NCBI RefSeq assembly: GCF_048320135.1
Contig: NZ_CP182947.1
Coordinates: 2,232,001 to 2,296,000 of the forward strand
Origin: Ideonella_A sakaiensis_A
GTDB taxonomy: Bacteria; Pseudomonadota; Gammaproteobacteria; Burkholderiales; Burkholderiaceae_C
Length of the DNA stretch: 64,000 nucleotides
Direction of reading: 5' to 3'
Shown: positions 42,702 to 52,075 of the stretch, piece after piece
Position numbering within the stretch: the stretch's first letter is position 1
How the letters are laid out: every line of letters begins with the position of its first letter
Notes under the pieces: generated by a model
What the model was told of the DNA's origin: nothing
Seen by the model: only the letters and a program-made list of their open reading frames with translations
The model's database searches: none
Program-made: the position numbers and the translations under genes

Positions 42702-43136
42702 TCAGACGACTCCTTCCACGGTGACGCCCATCGAGCGGGCCGAACCGGCGATCGTGCGGACGGCAGCGTCCAGATCGGCCGCGCTCAGGTCCTTCATCTT
42801 GGTTTTTGCAATTTCCTCGATCTGCGCACGGGTCATCTTGCCGACCTTCTGCGCATTCGGCTTCGGCGAGCCCTTGTCGAGCTTCAGCGATTTCTTGATC
42901 AGCACGGTTGCCGGCGGCGTCTTCAGCACGAAGGTGAAGGACTTGTCCGCAAACGCAGTGATCACCACCGGCAACACGAGGCCGGGCTCCATGCTGGAGG
43001 TCTGCGCGTTGAACGCCTTGCAGAACTCCATGATGTTCAGGCCACGCTGGCCGAGTGCCGGGCCGATCGGGGGCGACGGATTGGCTTTGCCTGCAGGGAC
43101 CTGCAGCTTGATGAAGCCGACTATTTTCTTTGCCAT
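42702..43136 (-). CDS. rplK: 50S ribosomal protein L11
   Basis: L11 (144 residues) forms the GTPase-associated centre. MAKKIVGFIKLQVPAGKANP, GPALGQRGLNIMEFCKAFNA and the C-terminal RSMGVTVEG are diagnostic. It follows nusG after a 176-nt structured gap and is nearly fused to rplA. Confidence 0.98.
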   Translation of the reverse strand: MAKKIVGFIKLQVPAGKANPSPPIGPALGQRGLNIMEFCKAFNAQTSSMEPGLVLPVVITAFADKSFTFVLKTPPATVLIKKSLKLDKGSPKPNAQKVGKMTRAQIEEIAKTKMKDLSAADLDAAVRTIAGSARSMGVTVEGVV

Positions 43137-43312
43137 TTCTTACCACTTTCGAATAAGGAACCACTGCCATTGCGGCGACGGTTCCCGAGTGCAAGCGCCG
43201 AAGGACTGGTTACCTCGGCTCCTCCTGGGGACGTCACGTCGTCCCCGGCTACGGACCGGTTCGGCCGGCATTGCTGCCGACAACGAGCCCGGTCAGGCTC
43301 GTTTTGCTGCCG
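43137..43312 (-). promoter_or_regulatory. nusG-rplK gap: structured rplK leader
   Basis: Three hairpins are visible: AACGAGCC/GGCTCGTT (43282-43303), GGGGACG/CGTCCCC (43227-43246) and GGAACC/GGTTCC with inner GCC/GGC (43157-43185), the last ending 20 nt before rplK. In E. coli L1 binds this leader; a like role is inferred. None has a terminator U-tract. Confidence 0.5.
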
Positions 43313-43933
43313 TCAGACCTTCTCGACCTGCCCGAAATCGAGTTCGACCGGCGTCGCACGGCCGAAAATCGTCACCGAGACACGCACCTTCGACTTGTCG
43401 TAGTTGACGTCCTCGACTGCGCCGTTGAAATCGGTGAACGGGCCTTCCTTGACACGGACCATCTCGCCGACCGACCACTCGACCTTCGGCCGCGGCTTCT
43501 CGACACCTTCCTGCATCTGGTTGACGATCTTCGCCACTTCTGCTTCGGAAATCGGCGACGGCCGGTTCTTCGCGCCGCCGACAAAGCCGGTGACCTTGCT
43601 GGTGTGCTTGACGAGGTGCCAGCTGTCGTCGGCCATCTCCATCTCGACCAGCACATAGCCGGGGAAGAAGCGACGCTCGGTGACCGACTTCTTGCCGTTT
43701 TTCAGCTCGACAACTTCTTCCATCGGCACCAGGATGCGGCCGAACTTGTCCTGCATGCCGGAGCGGTCGATGCGCTCGCGCAGATTGCGCTCGACGGCCT
43801 TTTCCATGCCGGAGTAGGCATGAACCACATACCAGCGCAGGTTCGGGCGCGACGGCGCGGCCATCGGCGCCGCAGCCTCGCCAGCGGCGTCGCCCGTCAC
43901 CAGGTTCGCCAGATTTTCATTCGGGTCGCTCAT
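43313..43933 (-). CDS. nusG: Transcription termination/antitermination factor NusG
   Basis: NusG (206 residues) binds RNA polymerase and links it to Rho or to S10. The NGN domain (NLRWYVVHAYSGMEKAVERNL) and the C-terminal KOW domain (VGEMVRVKEGPFTDFNGAVE) are complete. About 28 extra N-terminal residues precede the NGN core. It follows secE by 10 nt. Confidence 0.98.
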   Translation of the reverse strand: MSDPNENLANLVTGDAAGEAAAPMAAPSRPNLRWYVVHAYSGMEKAVERNLRERIDRSGMQDKFGRILVPMEEVVELKNGKKSVTERRFFPGYVLVEMEMADDSWHLVKHTSKVTGFVGGAKNRPSPISEAEVAKIVNQMQEGVEKPRPKVEWSVGEMVRVKEGPFTDFNGAVEDVNYDKSKVRVSVTIFGRATPVELDFGQVEKV

Positions 43934-43943
43934 TGGTAGATCC

Positions 43944-44327
43944 TCAACGCTTCCAACCCAACACCAGGTCGTACAGCACCCATTCCAGCGTCTTGTCGGT
44001 CAACCACAGAAACAAGGCCATCACGAATACGAAGGCAAAGACATAACCGGTCATCTGCAGCGCTTCCTTGCGCGTCGGCCAGACGACCTTGCGCACCTCC
44101 TTGATGGAGTCGCGCCCATAAGCAACAAGCTGCTTGCCGGGTTCGGAGGTAAAAAAGACAGCGATCGCGACCACCATCAGGCCGAGCAGCGCGAGCACGC
44201 GCAGCCAAAGCTCCTGCGTGCCGAGCGCATAAAACGCGACGATCGCGCCGACTGCCAGCACGGCGGCCGCAGCCAGCTTCGCCTTGTCAGCGCCGGTTGT
44301 TACGGTTTCGACGGTTGGATTCGACAT
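43944..44327 (-). CDS. secE: Preprotein translocase subunit SecE
   Basis: SecE (127 residues) clamps SecY in the Sec translocon. Three hydrophobic helices are visible (about 17-33, 42-64 and 95-120), as in the long proteobacterial form. The conserved amphipathic segment SIKEVRKVVWPTRKEAL precedes the last helix. It lies between tRNA-Trp and nusG. Confidence 0.97.
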   Translation of the reverse strand: MSNPTVETVTTGADKAKLAAAAVLAVGAIVAFYALGTQELWLRVLALLGLMVVAIAVFFTSEPGKQLVAYGRDSIKEVRKVVWPTRKEALQMTGYVFAFVFVMALFLWLTDKTLEWVLYDLVLGWKR

Positions 44328-44370
44328 GCTGTCATTCAGTTCAATTCAGGGCCGCTGGCAGCCGCCGGGT

Positions 44371-44451
44371 TCGGCAAACTGCAACGGCAAAGCCCGCAAG
44401 CACCAAGTGCTGTGCGGGCCGGAGCGAGGATGGAAGTTTTCAGTTTGCCGA
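44371..44451 (-). other. Nested inverted repeats between tRNA-Trp and secE
   Basis: An 11-bp perfect outer repeat (44371-44381 with 44441-44451) encloses a 12-bp hairpin with one bulge (44392-44419, GCCCGCA/TGCGGGC plus AGCAC/GTGCT, 3-nt loop). On the minus strand only TTTG follows the inner hairpin, so termination would be weak. A processing site that frees tRNA-Trp from the secE mRNA is plausible. Confidence 0.65.
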
Positions 44452-44480
44452 TTCGGTCCGTTGTAAGTCTTGGCACCGAG

Positions 44481-44556
44481 TGGCAGGGGCGGAGGGCATC
44501 GAACCCCCAACCTCTGGTTTTGGAGACCAGCGCTCTGCCAATTGAGCTACGCCCCT
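44481..44556 (-). tRNA. tRNA-Trp (CCA)
   Basis: A 76-nt cloverleaf with encoded CCA; acceptor AGGGGCG/CGCCCCT, anticodon loop CTCCAAA reading UGG. It lies between tufB and secE, the usual proteobacterial place. Confidence 0.97.
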
Positions 44557-44590
44557 GCAGTCTGAATTCCTCGCTGTCGTCGACCCAAGC

Positions 44591-45781
<1,191 letters not shown>

Positions 45782-45801
45782 CTTGTTTTCTCCGTCAAAG
45801 A

Positions 45802-45829
45802 GATGGGTTTGCCGAGCAAACGCGCCATC
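45802..45829 (-). other. Hairpin in the tRNA-Thr to tufB leader
   Basis: GATGG and GTTTGC (45802-45812) pair with GCAAAC and CCATC (45816-45829), 3-nt loop and a 3-nt bulge. It lies about 20 nt before the tuf start. A tRNA/mRNA processing or stability role is possible. Confidence 0.45.
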
Positions 45830-45847
45830 CTGCTAACAAACGAATCG

Positions 45848-45922
<75 letters not shown>

Positions 45923-46033
45923 AGTCAATCTTGCCGGTCGACACAGGCATGGAAACGCGCGTTCACCATGCCTCTGACGACCAACCACTCACTCACACAT
46001 ACCGCACAAACCGACCGACAGCGATCAGAAAAC

Positions 46034-46107
46034 TGGAGCGGGAGACGGGAATCGAACCCGCGTGATCAGCTTGGAAGGCTGGAGTTCTACCATTGAACTA
46101 CTCCCGC
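46034..46107 (-). tRNA. tRNA-Gly (TCC)
   Basis: A 74-nt cloverleaf with encoded CCA; acceptor GCGGGAG/CTCCCGC, anticodon loop CTTCCAA. The top pair of the anticodon stem is C27-A43 where a T-A pair is usual, so one mismatch is present. Otherwise standard. Confidence 0.96.
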
Positions 46108-46189
46108 TTTGAAGCCTGCGAGCCCGCCGCGACAGCGAAGCCCGGAAAACCGCCAAAAAACCGCTTGCTGTCTGGATCTTGCCTTTCAC

Positions 46190-46275
46190 TGGTGGAGGAG
46201 GTTGGATTCGAACCAACGTAGGCGTAAGCCAACAGATTTACAGTCTGCCCCCTTTAGCCACTCGGGCACCCCTCC
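46190..46275 (-). tRNA. tRNA-Tyr (GTA)
   Basis: An 86-nt class II tRNA with a long variable arm (TTGGCTTACGCCTAC region), encoded CCA, acceptor GGAGGGG and anticodon loop CTGTAAA. First tRNA of the tufB cluster; its 5' end is only 13 nt past the upstream protein stop. Confidence 0.97.
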
Positions 46276-46287
46276 GGTGAACCCGGG

Positions 46288-46296
46288 ACTATAACA
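46288..46296 (-). promoter_or_regulatory. Extended -10 promoter for the tRNA-Tyr/Gly/Thr-tufB unit
   Basis: Minus strand TGTTATAGT: TG, one base, then TATAGT (46288-46293), 12 nt before the tRNA-Tyr 5' end. No good -35 is seen. It overlaps the stop codon of the upstream gene. Confidence 0.55.
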
Positions 46297-46864
46297 CAGC
46301 TGGCGCCGTTTTCCCCGATTGCGGGCCGGCCTCGTTTCCAGCGTCAGCTTCGGCAATCTGCGCGAGCACCAGATCGACCCAGCGGGCGATCCGCTGCGGC
46401 GTATCGCTGCCGCCCGGAATCATGTTGACCGAGCGCTGGCTGAGGTGTCGCGCATAGGCAACCCGCAGTTCCGGCCGCCGCAGCGAAATCGCCCGCAGCG
46501 CCGCATGCGCCTGCGCGCCACAGGCGACGACGGTCTGCAGCTGCGCGATCTCGGCGGCCAGCCGGTCCAGATTGGCCGGCGCCAGCACTTCGGCCTCGCT
46601 CGGCACCGAGCGGCCGGTCAGCGCCGGGTATTCAACCGTCGACCAGGCGTTGGTGACCAGGTAGTCACTGCGCTGCGGCGAGCGGAAGACCTCCGGCGCG
46701 CGCCGGTTCAGCTCGACCAGCGCGCGCGCCAGGTTGGCGCCGGTACCTGCCGCACACGGATAACCGCGATTGGCCTCGAACCGCCCCGGGCAGATGAAGA
46801 CAAAACCGACCGTCGCGCCGGCGCAGGGCTGGCAATGGACCGTCGTCATCGCATCGGCGCTCAT
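46289..46864 (-). CDS. Uracil-DNA glycosylase-superfamily-like protein
   Basis: A 191-residue cytosolic protein without a clear family by eye. FVFICPGRFEANRGYP near the N-terminus and the later VVACGAQAH resemble the first and the central motifs of uracil-DNA-glycosylase-fold proteins, but the GQDPYH motif of classical Ung is absent. Two N-terminal cysteines (HCQPC) are noted. Its ATG overlaps the trpC TGA by 4 nt, so it is translationally coupled to the trp operon, and it runs to 13 nt from tRNA-Tyr. Function is an inference; an unrelated hydrolase is possible. Confidence 0.6.
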   Translation of the reverse strand: MSADAMTTVHCQPCAGATVGFVFICPGRFEANRGYPCAAGTGANLARALVELNRRAPEVFRSPQRSDYLVTNAWSTVEYPALTGRSVPSEAEVLAPANLDRLAAEIAQLQTVVACGAQAHAALRAISLRRPELRVAYARHLSQRSVNMIPGGSDTPQRIARWVDLVLAQIAEADAGNEAGPQSGKTAPAVL

Positions 46865-47649
46865 CCGAACAGCCGGGCCAGCGCGGCCCCGGGATCATCG
46901 GCGCGCATGAAGGCCTCGCCGACCAGAAAGCCGTGGACGCCGGCGGAGCGCATCCGCTCGACGTCCGCCGCATCGAGGATGCCGCTTTCGGTGACCAGCA
47001 GCCGGTCGGCTGGAATCGCCGGCAGCAGGCCGAGCGTGGTCGCCAGATCGACCTCGAAACTGCGCAGATTGCGGTTGTTGATGCCGATCAGCGGCGTTTG
47101 CAGGCGCAACGCGCGGTCGAGTTCCGCGCCATCGTGCGCCTCGACCAGCACCGCCATGCCGAGTTCGACCGCCTGTGCCTCGAGTTCGGCCATCAAGTCC
47201 TGATCGAGGCAGGCGACGATCAGCAGAATGCAGTCGGCACCCATTTCCCGCGCCTCGTAGACCTGGTACGGATCGACCAGAAAATCCTTGCGGATCACCG
47301 GCAGCGCGCAGGCCGTGCGGGCCTCCTGCAGGTATTGCGCGCTGCCCTGGAAAAACTGCCGATCGGTCAGCACGCTGAGGCATGCGGCGCCACCACCGGC
47401 ATAGCTGGCAGCGATATCGGCCGGACGAAAATCGGCGCGCAGCACACCCTTGCTCGGGCTTGCCTTCTTGATTTCGGCAATCACCGCGGCACGCCCGGCG
47501 TCGATCTTCGTGCGCATCGCCGCGGCAAAATCACGCACGCCGCCGAGCGCCTCGGCATCGCGGCGCAGCGACGGCAGATCGCGGGCCCGTTTCGCGGCGG
47601 CAACCTCGTCGCGCTTGACGGCGACGATCTTCTCGAGGATGTCGCTCAC
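46861..47649 (-). CDS. trpC: Indole-3-glycerol-phosphate synthase
   Basis: TrpC (262 residues) catalyses the ring closure to indole-glycerol phosphate in tryptophan synthesis. AEIKKASPSKGVL, VIRKDFLVDPYQVYEAREMG and LIGINNRNL are diagnostic of the TIM-barrel enzyme. It overlaps trpD by 4 nt at its start and the next gene by 4 nt at its end. Confidence 0.98.
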   Translation of the reverse strand: MSDILEKIVAVKRDEVAAAKRARDLPSLRRDAEALGGVRDFAAAMRTKIDAGRAAVIAEIKKASPSKGVLRADFRPADIAASYAGGGAACLSVLTDRQFFQGSAQYLQEARTACALPVIRKDFLVDPYQVYEAREMGADCILLIVACLDQDLMAELEAQAVELGMAVLVEAHDGAELDRALRLQTPLIGINNRNLRSFEVDLATTLGLLPAIPADRLLVTESGILDAADVERMRSAGVHGFLVGEAFMRADDPGAALARLFG

Positions 47650-48683
47650 GATTCGGTGGCCAGCGCGCGGGTGCGCTCGACAAACTGGTTCATCCGCGCC
47701 TTGGCCGCACCGCTGGCAAGCGTCTCGCTGGCCAGCGCAACGCCGTCGGCCATCGACGGCACGACATTCGCCGCATACAACGCGACACCGGCATTGAGCG
47801 CAACGATGTCGCGCGGTGCGCCGGGCTCGTTGTCGAGCACGCCGAGCAGCATCGCCTTCGATTCCTCGGGTGTCTCGACGCGCAGGTTGCGGCTGCTCGA
47901 CATCGTCAGCCCGAAATCCTCCGGATGGATCTCGTATTCGTTGATCGCTCCGTCCTTGTATTCGCCGACCATCGTCGCGGCACCAAGCGACACCTCGTCC
48001 AGCCCGTCGCGGCCATAAACGACCACCGCATGTTCGGCGCCGAGCCGCTGCAGCGCGCGGACCTGGATGCCGACCAGGTCGGGGTGGAAAACGCCCATCA
48101 GGATATTCGGCGCGTCGGCCGGATTGGTCAGCGGGCCCAGGATATTGAAGATCGTTCGCACGCCAAGCTCCTTGCGCACCGGGCCGACATTTTTCATCGC
48201 CGGATGATGGGCCGGCGCGAACATGAAACCGATGCCGGTATCGGCGATGCAGCGGGCGATCGCCGCAGGCGTCAGGTTCAAGGACACGCCGAGCGACTCG
48301 AGCACGTCGGCACTGCCCGATTTGCTCGACACGCTGCGGTTGCCGTGTTTGCTGACCCGGGCGCCGGCCGCGGCGGCAACGAACATGCTGCAGGTCGAGA
48401 TGTTGAAGGTGTGCGAGCCATCACCGCCGGTGCCGACGATGTCGACCAGATGCTTGCGGTCGGCGACGACGACGCGGGTCGAGAATTCGCGCATCACCTG
48501 CGCAGCTGCGGTGATCTCGCCGATCGTCTCCTTCTTGACGCGCAGGCCGATCAGCATCGCGGCCATCATCACCGGCGACATTTCGCCGCTCATGATGCGG
48601 CGCACGATCGCCAGCATCTCGTCGTGGAAGATCTCGCGGTGCTCGATGGTGCGCGTCAGCGCTTCGGTATCGGTGATCGGCAT
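47646..48683 (-). CDS. trpD: Anthranilate phosphoribosyltransferase
   Basis: TrpD (345 residues) transfers phosphoribose to anthranilate. The PRPP-binding motif GTGGDGSHTFNIST and KHGNRSVSSKSGSADVLE are clear. The ATG at 48683 is preferred over the open upstream frame because it gives the family N-terminus. It follows ltaE by 8 nt and overlaps trpC by 4. Confidence 0.98.
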   Translation of the reverse strand: MPITDTEALTRTIEHREIFHDEMLAIVRRIMSGEMSPVMMAAMLIGLRVKKETIGEITAAAQVMREFSTRVVVADRKHLVDIVGTGGDGSHTFNISTCSMFVAAAAGARVSKHGNRSVSSKSGSADVLESLGVSLNLTPAAIARCIADTGIGFMFAPAHHPAMKNVGPVRKELGVRTIFNILGPLTNPADAPNILMGVFHPDLVGIQVRALQRLGAEHAVVVYGRDGLDEVSLGAATMVGEYKDGAINEYEIHPEDFGLTMSSSRNLRVETPEESKAMLLGVLDNEPGAPRDIVALNAGVALYAANVVPSMADGVALASETLASGAAKARMNQFVERTRALATES

Positions 48684-48691
48684 GGTGCCTC

Positions 48692-49705
48692 CTAAAGGTT
48701 GCTGCGCAGGATCCGGATGGCCTGCGCGATATCGTCGGCAGAAAGGTCGAGGTGGGTTACCAGCCGCAGCCGGTACAGCCCGGTGCACAACAGGCCGGCA
48801 GCGCGCAGCCGCTCGACCGCACCGGCCGCCCGCTCGGGCGTCAGGTCGATGAAGAGCATGTTGGTCTGCGGCGTCTCGACGGCAACGCCATCGAGCCCGT
48901 GCAGGCCGTCGGCGAGCAGCCTGGCATGGTGGTGGTCTTCGGCGAGCCGGTCGACATGGTGGTCAAGCGCAAACAGCGCCGCTGCCGCCAGCACGCCGGC
49001 CTGGCGCATGCCGCCACCCAGCATCTTGCGCAGCCGCCGGGCGCGCGCGATCAGCTCGGTCGAACCGCACAGCGCCGAGCCGACCGGCGCGCCCAACCCC
49101 TTGCTGAAGCAGATCGATACGCTGTCGAACGGCTCGGCCAGCCGCCGCGCCTGCGCCGCGGCATCGCCTGCTGCAGCCACTGCGGCATTGAACAGCCGCG
49201 CGCCGTCGAGGTGGGTGGCCAGGCCGCGCCGGTGCGCCAGCTCGCAAGCCTGTTCGACATAGGCCTGCGGCAGTACTTTGCCGCCCCAGGTGTTCTCCAG
49301 CGCAAGCAGCCGGGTGCGCGCGAAATGCGAGTCGTCGGGCTTGATCTGCGACTCGATCTCGTCGAGCGACATCGTGCCGTCGGAGCGCTGCGCCAGCGGC
49401 TGCGGCTGGATGCTGCCGAGCACCGCCGCACCGCCGGCCTCCCAGCGGTAGCAATGCGCCATCTGCCCAACCAGATATTCGTCGCCACGCTGGCAATGCG
49501 CCATCAGCGCACACAGGTTGCTCTGCGTGCCGCTCGGCACGAACAGCGCTGCCTGCTTGCCGAGTAGTGCGGCAATGCGCTGCTGCAGCGCATCAACGGT
49601 CGGGTCGTCGCCGAAGACATCGTCACCGACCTCGGCCGCCATCATCGCGTCGCGCATCGCCGGCGTCGGCCGGGTCACGGTATCGCTGCGCAGGTCGATC
49701 ATCAT
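48692..49705 (-). CDS. ltaE: Low-specificity L-threonine aldolase (PLP)
   Basis: A 337-residue PLP enzyme that cleaves threonine or allo-threonine to glycine and acetaldehyde. MIDLRSDTVTRPTPAMRDAM, the HLDGAR block (165-170) and the PLP lysine 202 in SICFSKGLGAPVGS are diagnostic. The start at 49705 overlaps the trpG stop by 4 nt (ATGA); trpD begins 8 nt after the end. It is thus built into the trp operon, where no threonine aldolase is needed for tryptophan synthesis. No frameshift or unusual composition is seen. Confidence 0.95.
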   Translation of the reverse strand: MMIDLRSDTVTRPTPAMRDAMMAAEVGDDVFGDDPTVDALQQRIAALLGKQAALFVPSGTQSNLCALMAHCQRGDEYLVGQMAHCYRWEAGGAAVLGSIQPQPLAQRSDGTMSLDEIESQIKPDDSHFARTRLLALENTWGGKVLPQAYVEQACELAHRRGLATHLDGARLFNAAVAAAGDAAAQARRLAEPFDSVSICFSKGLGAPVGSALCGSTELIARARRLRKMLGGGMRQAGVLAAAALFALDHHVDRLAEDHHHARLLADGLHGLDGVAVETPQTNMLFIDLTPERAAGAVERLRAAGLLCTGLYRLRLVTHLDLSADDIAQAIRILRSNL

Positions 49706-50295
49706 GCTGCGTGCCGCGACAGCTCGAGAAAATTCTTCAGCATTGCATGGCCATGTTCGGAGAGGATCGATTCCGGATGGAATTGCACGCCTTCGAGCGG
49801 CGTTTTCGTCGCCGCCAGCGCACTGTGGCGAACGCCCATGATTTCGCCATCGGCGGTGCTCGAGGTGATTTCGAGCTCGGCCGGCAGGCTCGCCTTGTCG
49901 ATCGCCAGCGAGTGGTAGCGGATCACGGAAAACCGCTCCGGCAGCCCGCTGTAGACACCCTGGCCGTCGTTCGCGATGTCGCTCGCCTTGCCGTGCATTT
50001 GAACCTGCGCGCGCACGATCTTGCCGCCGAGCGCCGCGCCGATCGCCTGGTGGCCGAGGCAGACGCCGAGGATCGGCAGCTTGCCGATGAAGGTCTTGAT
50101 CGCATCGATGCAGATGCCGGCCTCGGCCGGTGAACACGGGCCCGGCGACAGCACCAGTTGATCGGGCTTCAGCTCCGCGATGCCGTCGAGCGTGATCTCG
50201 TCGTTGCGGAAGACGCGCACGTCCTCGCCGAGCTCGCCGAAATATTGCACCAGGTTGAAGGTGAAGCTGTCGTAGTTGTCGATCATCAACAGCAT
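49702..50295 (-). CDS. trpG: Anthranilate synthase component II (glutamine amidotransferase)
   Basis: TrpG (197 residues) supplies ammonia from glutamine to TrpE; close relatives also serve aminodeoxychorismate synthase (PabA). The class I triad is visible: Cys 79 in GVCLGHQAIG and the His and Glu of GVQFHPESI. The ATG at 50295 (MLLMIDNYDSFTFNL) lies directly after the trpE stop. Confidence 0.97.
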   Translation of the reverse strand: MLLMIDNYDSFTFNLVQYFGELGEDVRVFRNDEITLDGIAELKPDQLVLSPGPCSPAEAGICIDAIKTFIGKLPILGVCLGHQAIGAALGGKIVRAQVQMHGKASDIANDGQGVYSGLPERFSVIRYHSLAIDKASLPAELEITSSTADGEIMGVRHSALAATKTPLEGVQFHPESILSEHGHAMLKNFLELSRHAA

Positions 50296-50296
50296 G

Positions 50297-51781
50297 TCAG
50301 AAGCCCTCCTCGACCAGTTCGGCAGCGCGGATAAGCGCACGCGCCTTCGCTTCGGTCTCCTTCCATTCGAGTTCGGGCACCGAATCGGCAACCACGCCGG
50401 CGGCCGCCTGCACATACAGCGTCTGATCCTTGACGATGCCGGTGCGGATCGCGATCGCGACGTCCATGTCGCCGGCAAAACTCAGATAGCCGCAGGCGCC
50501 GCCGTAGATGCCGCGCTTGACCGGCTCGAGTTCGTCGATGATTTCCATCGCCCGCACCTTCGGCGCGCCACTCAGCGTGCCGGCCGGGAAAGTCGCGCGC
50601 AGCACGTCGAGGCTGGTCGTGCCTGGTTTCAGCAGGCCCTCGACATTGCTGACGATGTGCATCACATGCGAATAACGCTCGACCGCAAATGCTTCGGTGA
50701 CCTTGACGCTGCCGATCTGCGCGATGCGACCGATATCGTTGCGCGCCAGGTCGATCAGCATCAGGTGCTCGGCGCGCTCCTTCGGGTCGGCCGACAGCTC
50801 GGTCTCGAGCGCCTTGTCCTGCTCCGGCGTCGCGCCGCGCGGCCGGGTGCCGGCCAGCGGCCGGATCGTCACCTTGTCGCCATCGGGCGTCTGCTCCTGA
50901 CGGACCAGGATTTCAGGTGAGGCGCCGACGATCTGGAAATCGCCCATGTCGTAGAAATACATGTACGGAGACGGATTCAGCGAACGCAGCGCGCGGTACA
51001 GGCTCAGCGGGCTTTCGGTATAGCGCTTCTTCAGCCGCTGGCCGATCTGCACCTGCATCATGTCGCCGGCGGCGATGTACTCCTTCGCTTTCAGCACCGC
51101 GGCGATGTAGTCACCCTTTGCAAAATCGCGCTCGACGCCATGCGACTGGCCGCGCCGGACGGCCGGCGCGGTGACGCTGTATTTCAGCTTGTCGCCGAGT
51201 TCGGCGAGCCGTCGCTTCGCATTGAAGAAGGCCTCGGGCTGCTGCGGGTCGGCATAGACGATCAGGTACAGCCGGCCCGACAGGTTGTCGATGACCGCCA
51301 GTTCCTCGCACTGCAGCAGCATGATGTCCGGCGTATCGATGCCGCCGTCCTTGTGCGTCGCGGCCAGCTTCGGCTCGATGTAGCGTACCGCGTCGTAGCC
51401 GAAATAACCGGCCAGCCCGCCGCAGAAACGCGGCATGCCGGGGCGCAACGCAACCTTGAAGCGCGCCTGGTAGCGGGCGATGAAATCGAGCGGGTTGCCC
51501 TCGTCGGTCTCGACGACTTGGCCGTCGGTGACGACTTCGGTGCGCATGCCGGTCGACCGCAGCATCGTGCGCGCCGGCAGCCCGATGAAGGAGTAGCGGC
51601 CGAAACGTTCGCCGCCGACGACCGATTCGAGCAGAAAGCTGTTTTTTCCTTCGCCGCTGCCGTAGGCGAGCTTCAGATACAGCGACAGCGGCGTTTCCAG
51701 ATCGGCGAAGGCCTCGGCGATCAGCGGGATGCGGTTGTGGCCTTGTGCGGCCAGGCTCTTGAATTCGAGTTCGGTGATCAC
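50297..51781 (-). CDS. trpE: Anthranilate synthase component I
   Basis: TrpE (494 residues) makes anthranilate from chorismate. LLESVVGGERFGRYSFIG carries the feedback-inhibition motif, and GTRPRG, MLIDLARNDIGRI and GTLSGAPKVRAME are the chorismate-binding blocks. I chose GTG 51781 because GGAGGG (51791-51796) sits 9 nt upstream; the open frame continues to 51934 without such a site. It is first in trpE-trpG-ltaE-trpD-trpC. No leader peptide with tandem Trp codons is seen in the 294-nt upstream gap. Confidence 0.97.
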   Translation of the reverse strand: MITELEFKSLAAQGHNRIPLIAEAFADLETPLSLYLKLAYGSGEGKNSFLLESVVGGERFGRYSFIGLPARTMLRSTGMRTEVVTDGQVVETDEGNPLDFIARYQARFKVALRPGMPRFCGGLAGYFGYDAVRYIEPKLAATHKDGGIDTPDIMLLQCEELAVIDNLSGRLYLIVYADPQQPEAFFNAKRRLAELGDKLKYSVTAPAVRRGQSHGVERDFAKGDYIAAVLKAKEYIAAGDMMQVQIGQRLKKRYTESPLSLYRALRSLNPSPYMYFYDMGDFQIVGASPEILVRQEQTPDGDKVTIRPLAGTRPRGATPEQDKALETELSADPKERAEHLMLIDLARNDIGRIAQIGSVKVTEAFAVERYSHVMHIVSNVEGLLKPGTTSLDVLRATFPAGTLSGAPKVRAMEIIDELEPVKRGIYGGACGYLSFAGDMDVAIAIRTGIVKDQTLYVQAAAGVVADSVPELEWKETEAKARALIRAAELVEEGF

Positions 51782-52075
51782 GATTGCGGGCCCTCCACGG
51801 CCCACCCGCAGCGCAAAGGCGTGCGCGGGAAACAAGTCATCCGGGGTGTTCCAGACGGATCGATGGGCAGGACCCACCGGTGGAGCCGACGGTGCAACGC
51901 GATCGATTGGTTCATCACGCGCCCATTGCGGCAAGCAGACATCGGTCAGGCGGACCGGACGCGAACCAGGCGCGCCCGGCGCTCAGGCCGCAGCGAATCG
52001 GCGTCGCCAGGGCCAGGCTCCCCGGTCGGCTGACCTGCGAATGTGCTTGCGGGCGGTGAACATCGAAAAAGTGTA
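51782..52075. other. gph-trpE intergenic region, no gene recognised
   Basis: These 294 nt separate gph from trpE on the minus strand. Apart from the trpE Shine-Dalgarno at 51791-51796 I see no attenuator, tandem Trp-codon leader or strong promoter; TGATACACT at the gph stop is a weak extended -10 candidate without a -35. Confidence 0.4.

Noticed and set aside
41989..43194. 401-residue frame fusing sequence upstream of rplA
   Set aside because: The N-terminal 165 residues are rplK read out of frame; rplA starts at 42699.
51782..52075. trp leader peptide and attenuator before trpE
   Set aside because: Short frames exist, but none has tandem Trp codons followed by alternative hairpins and a U-tract.
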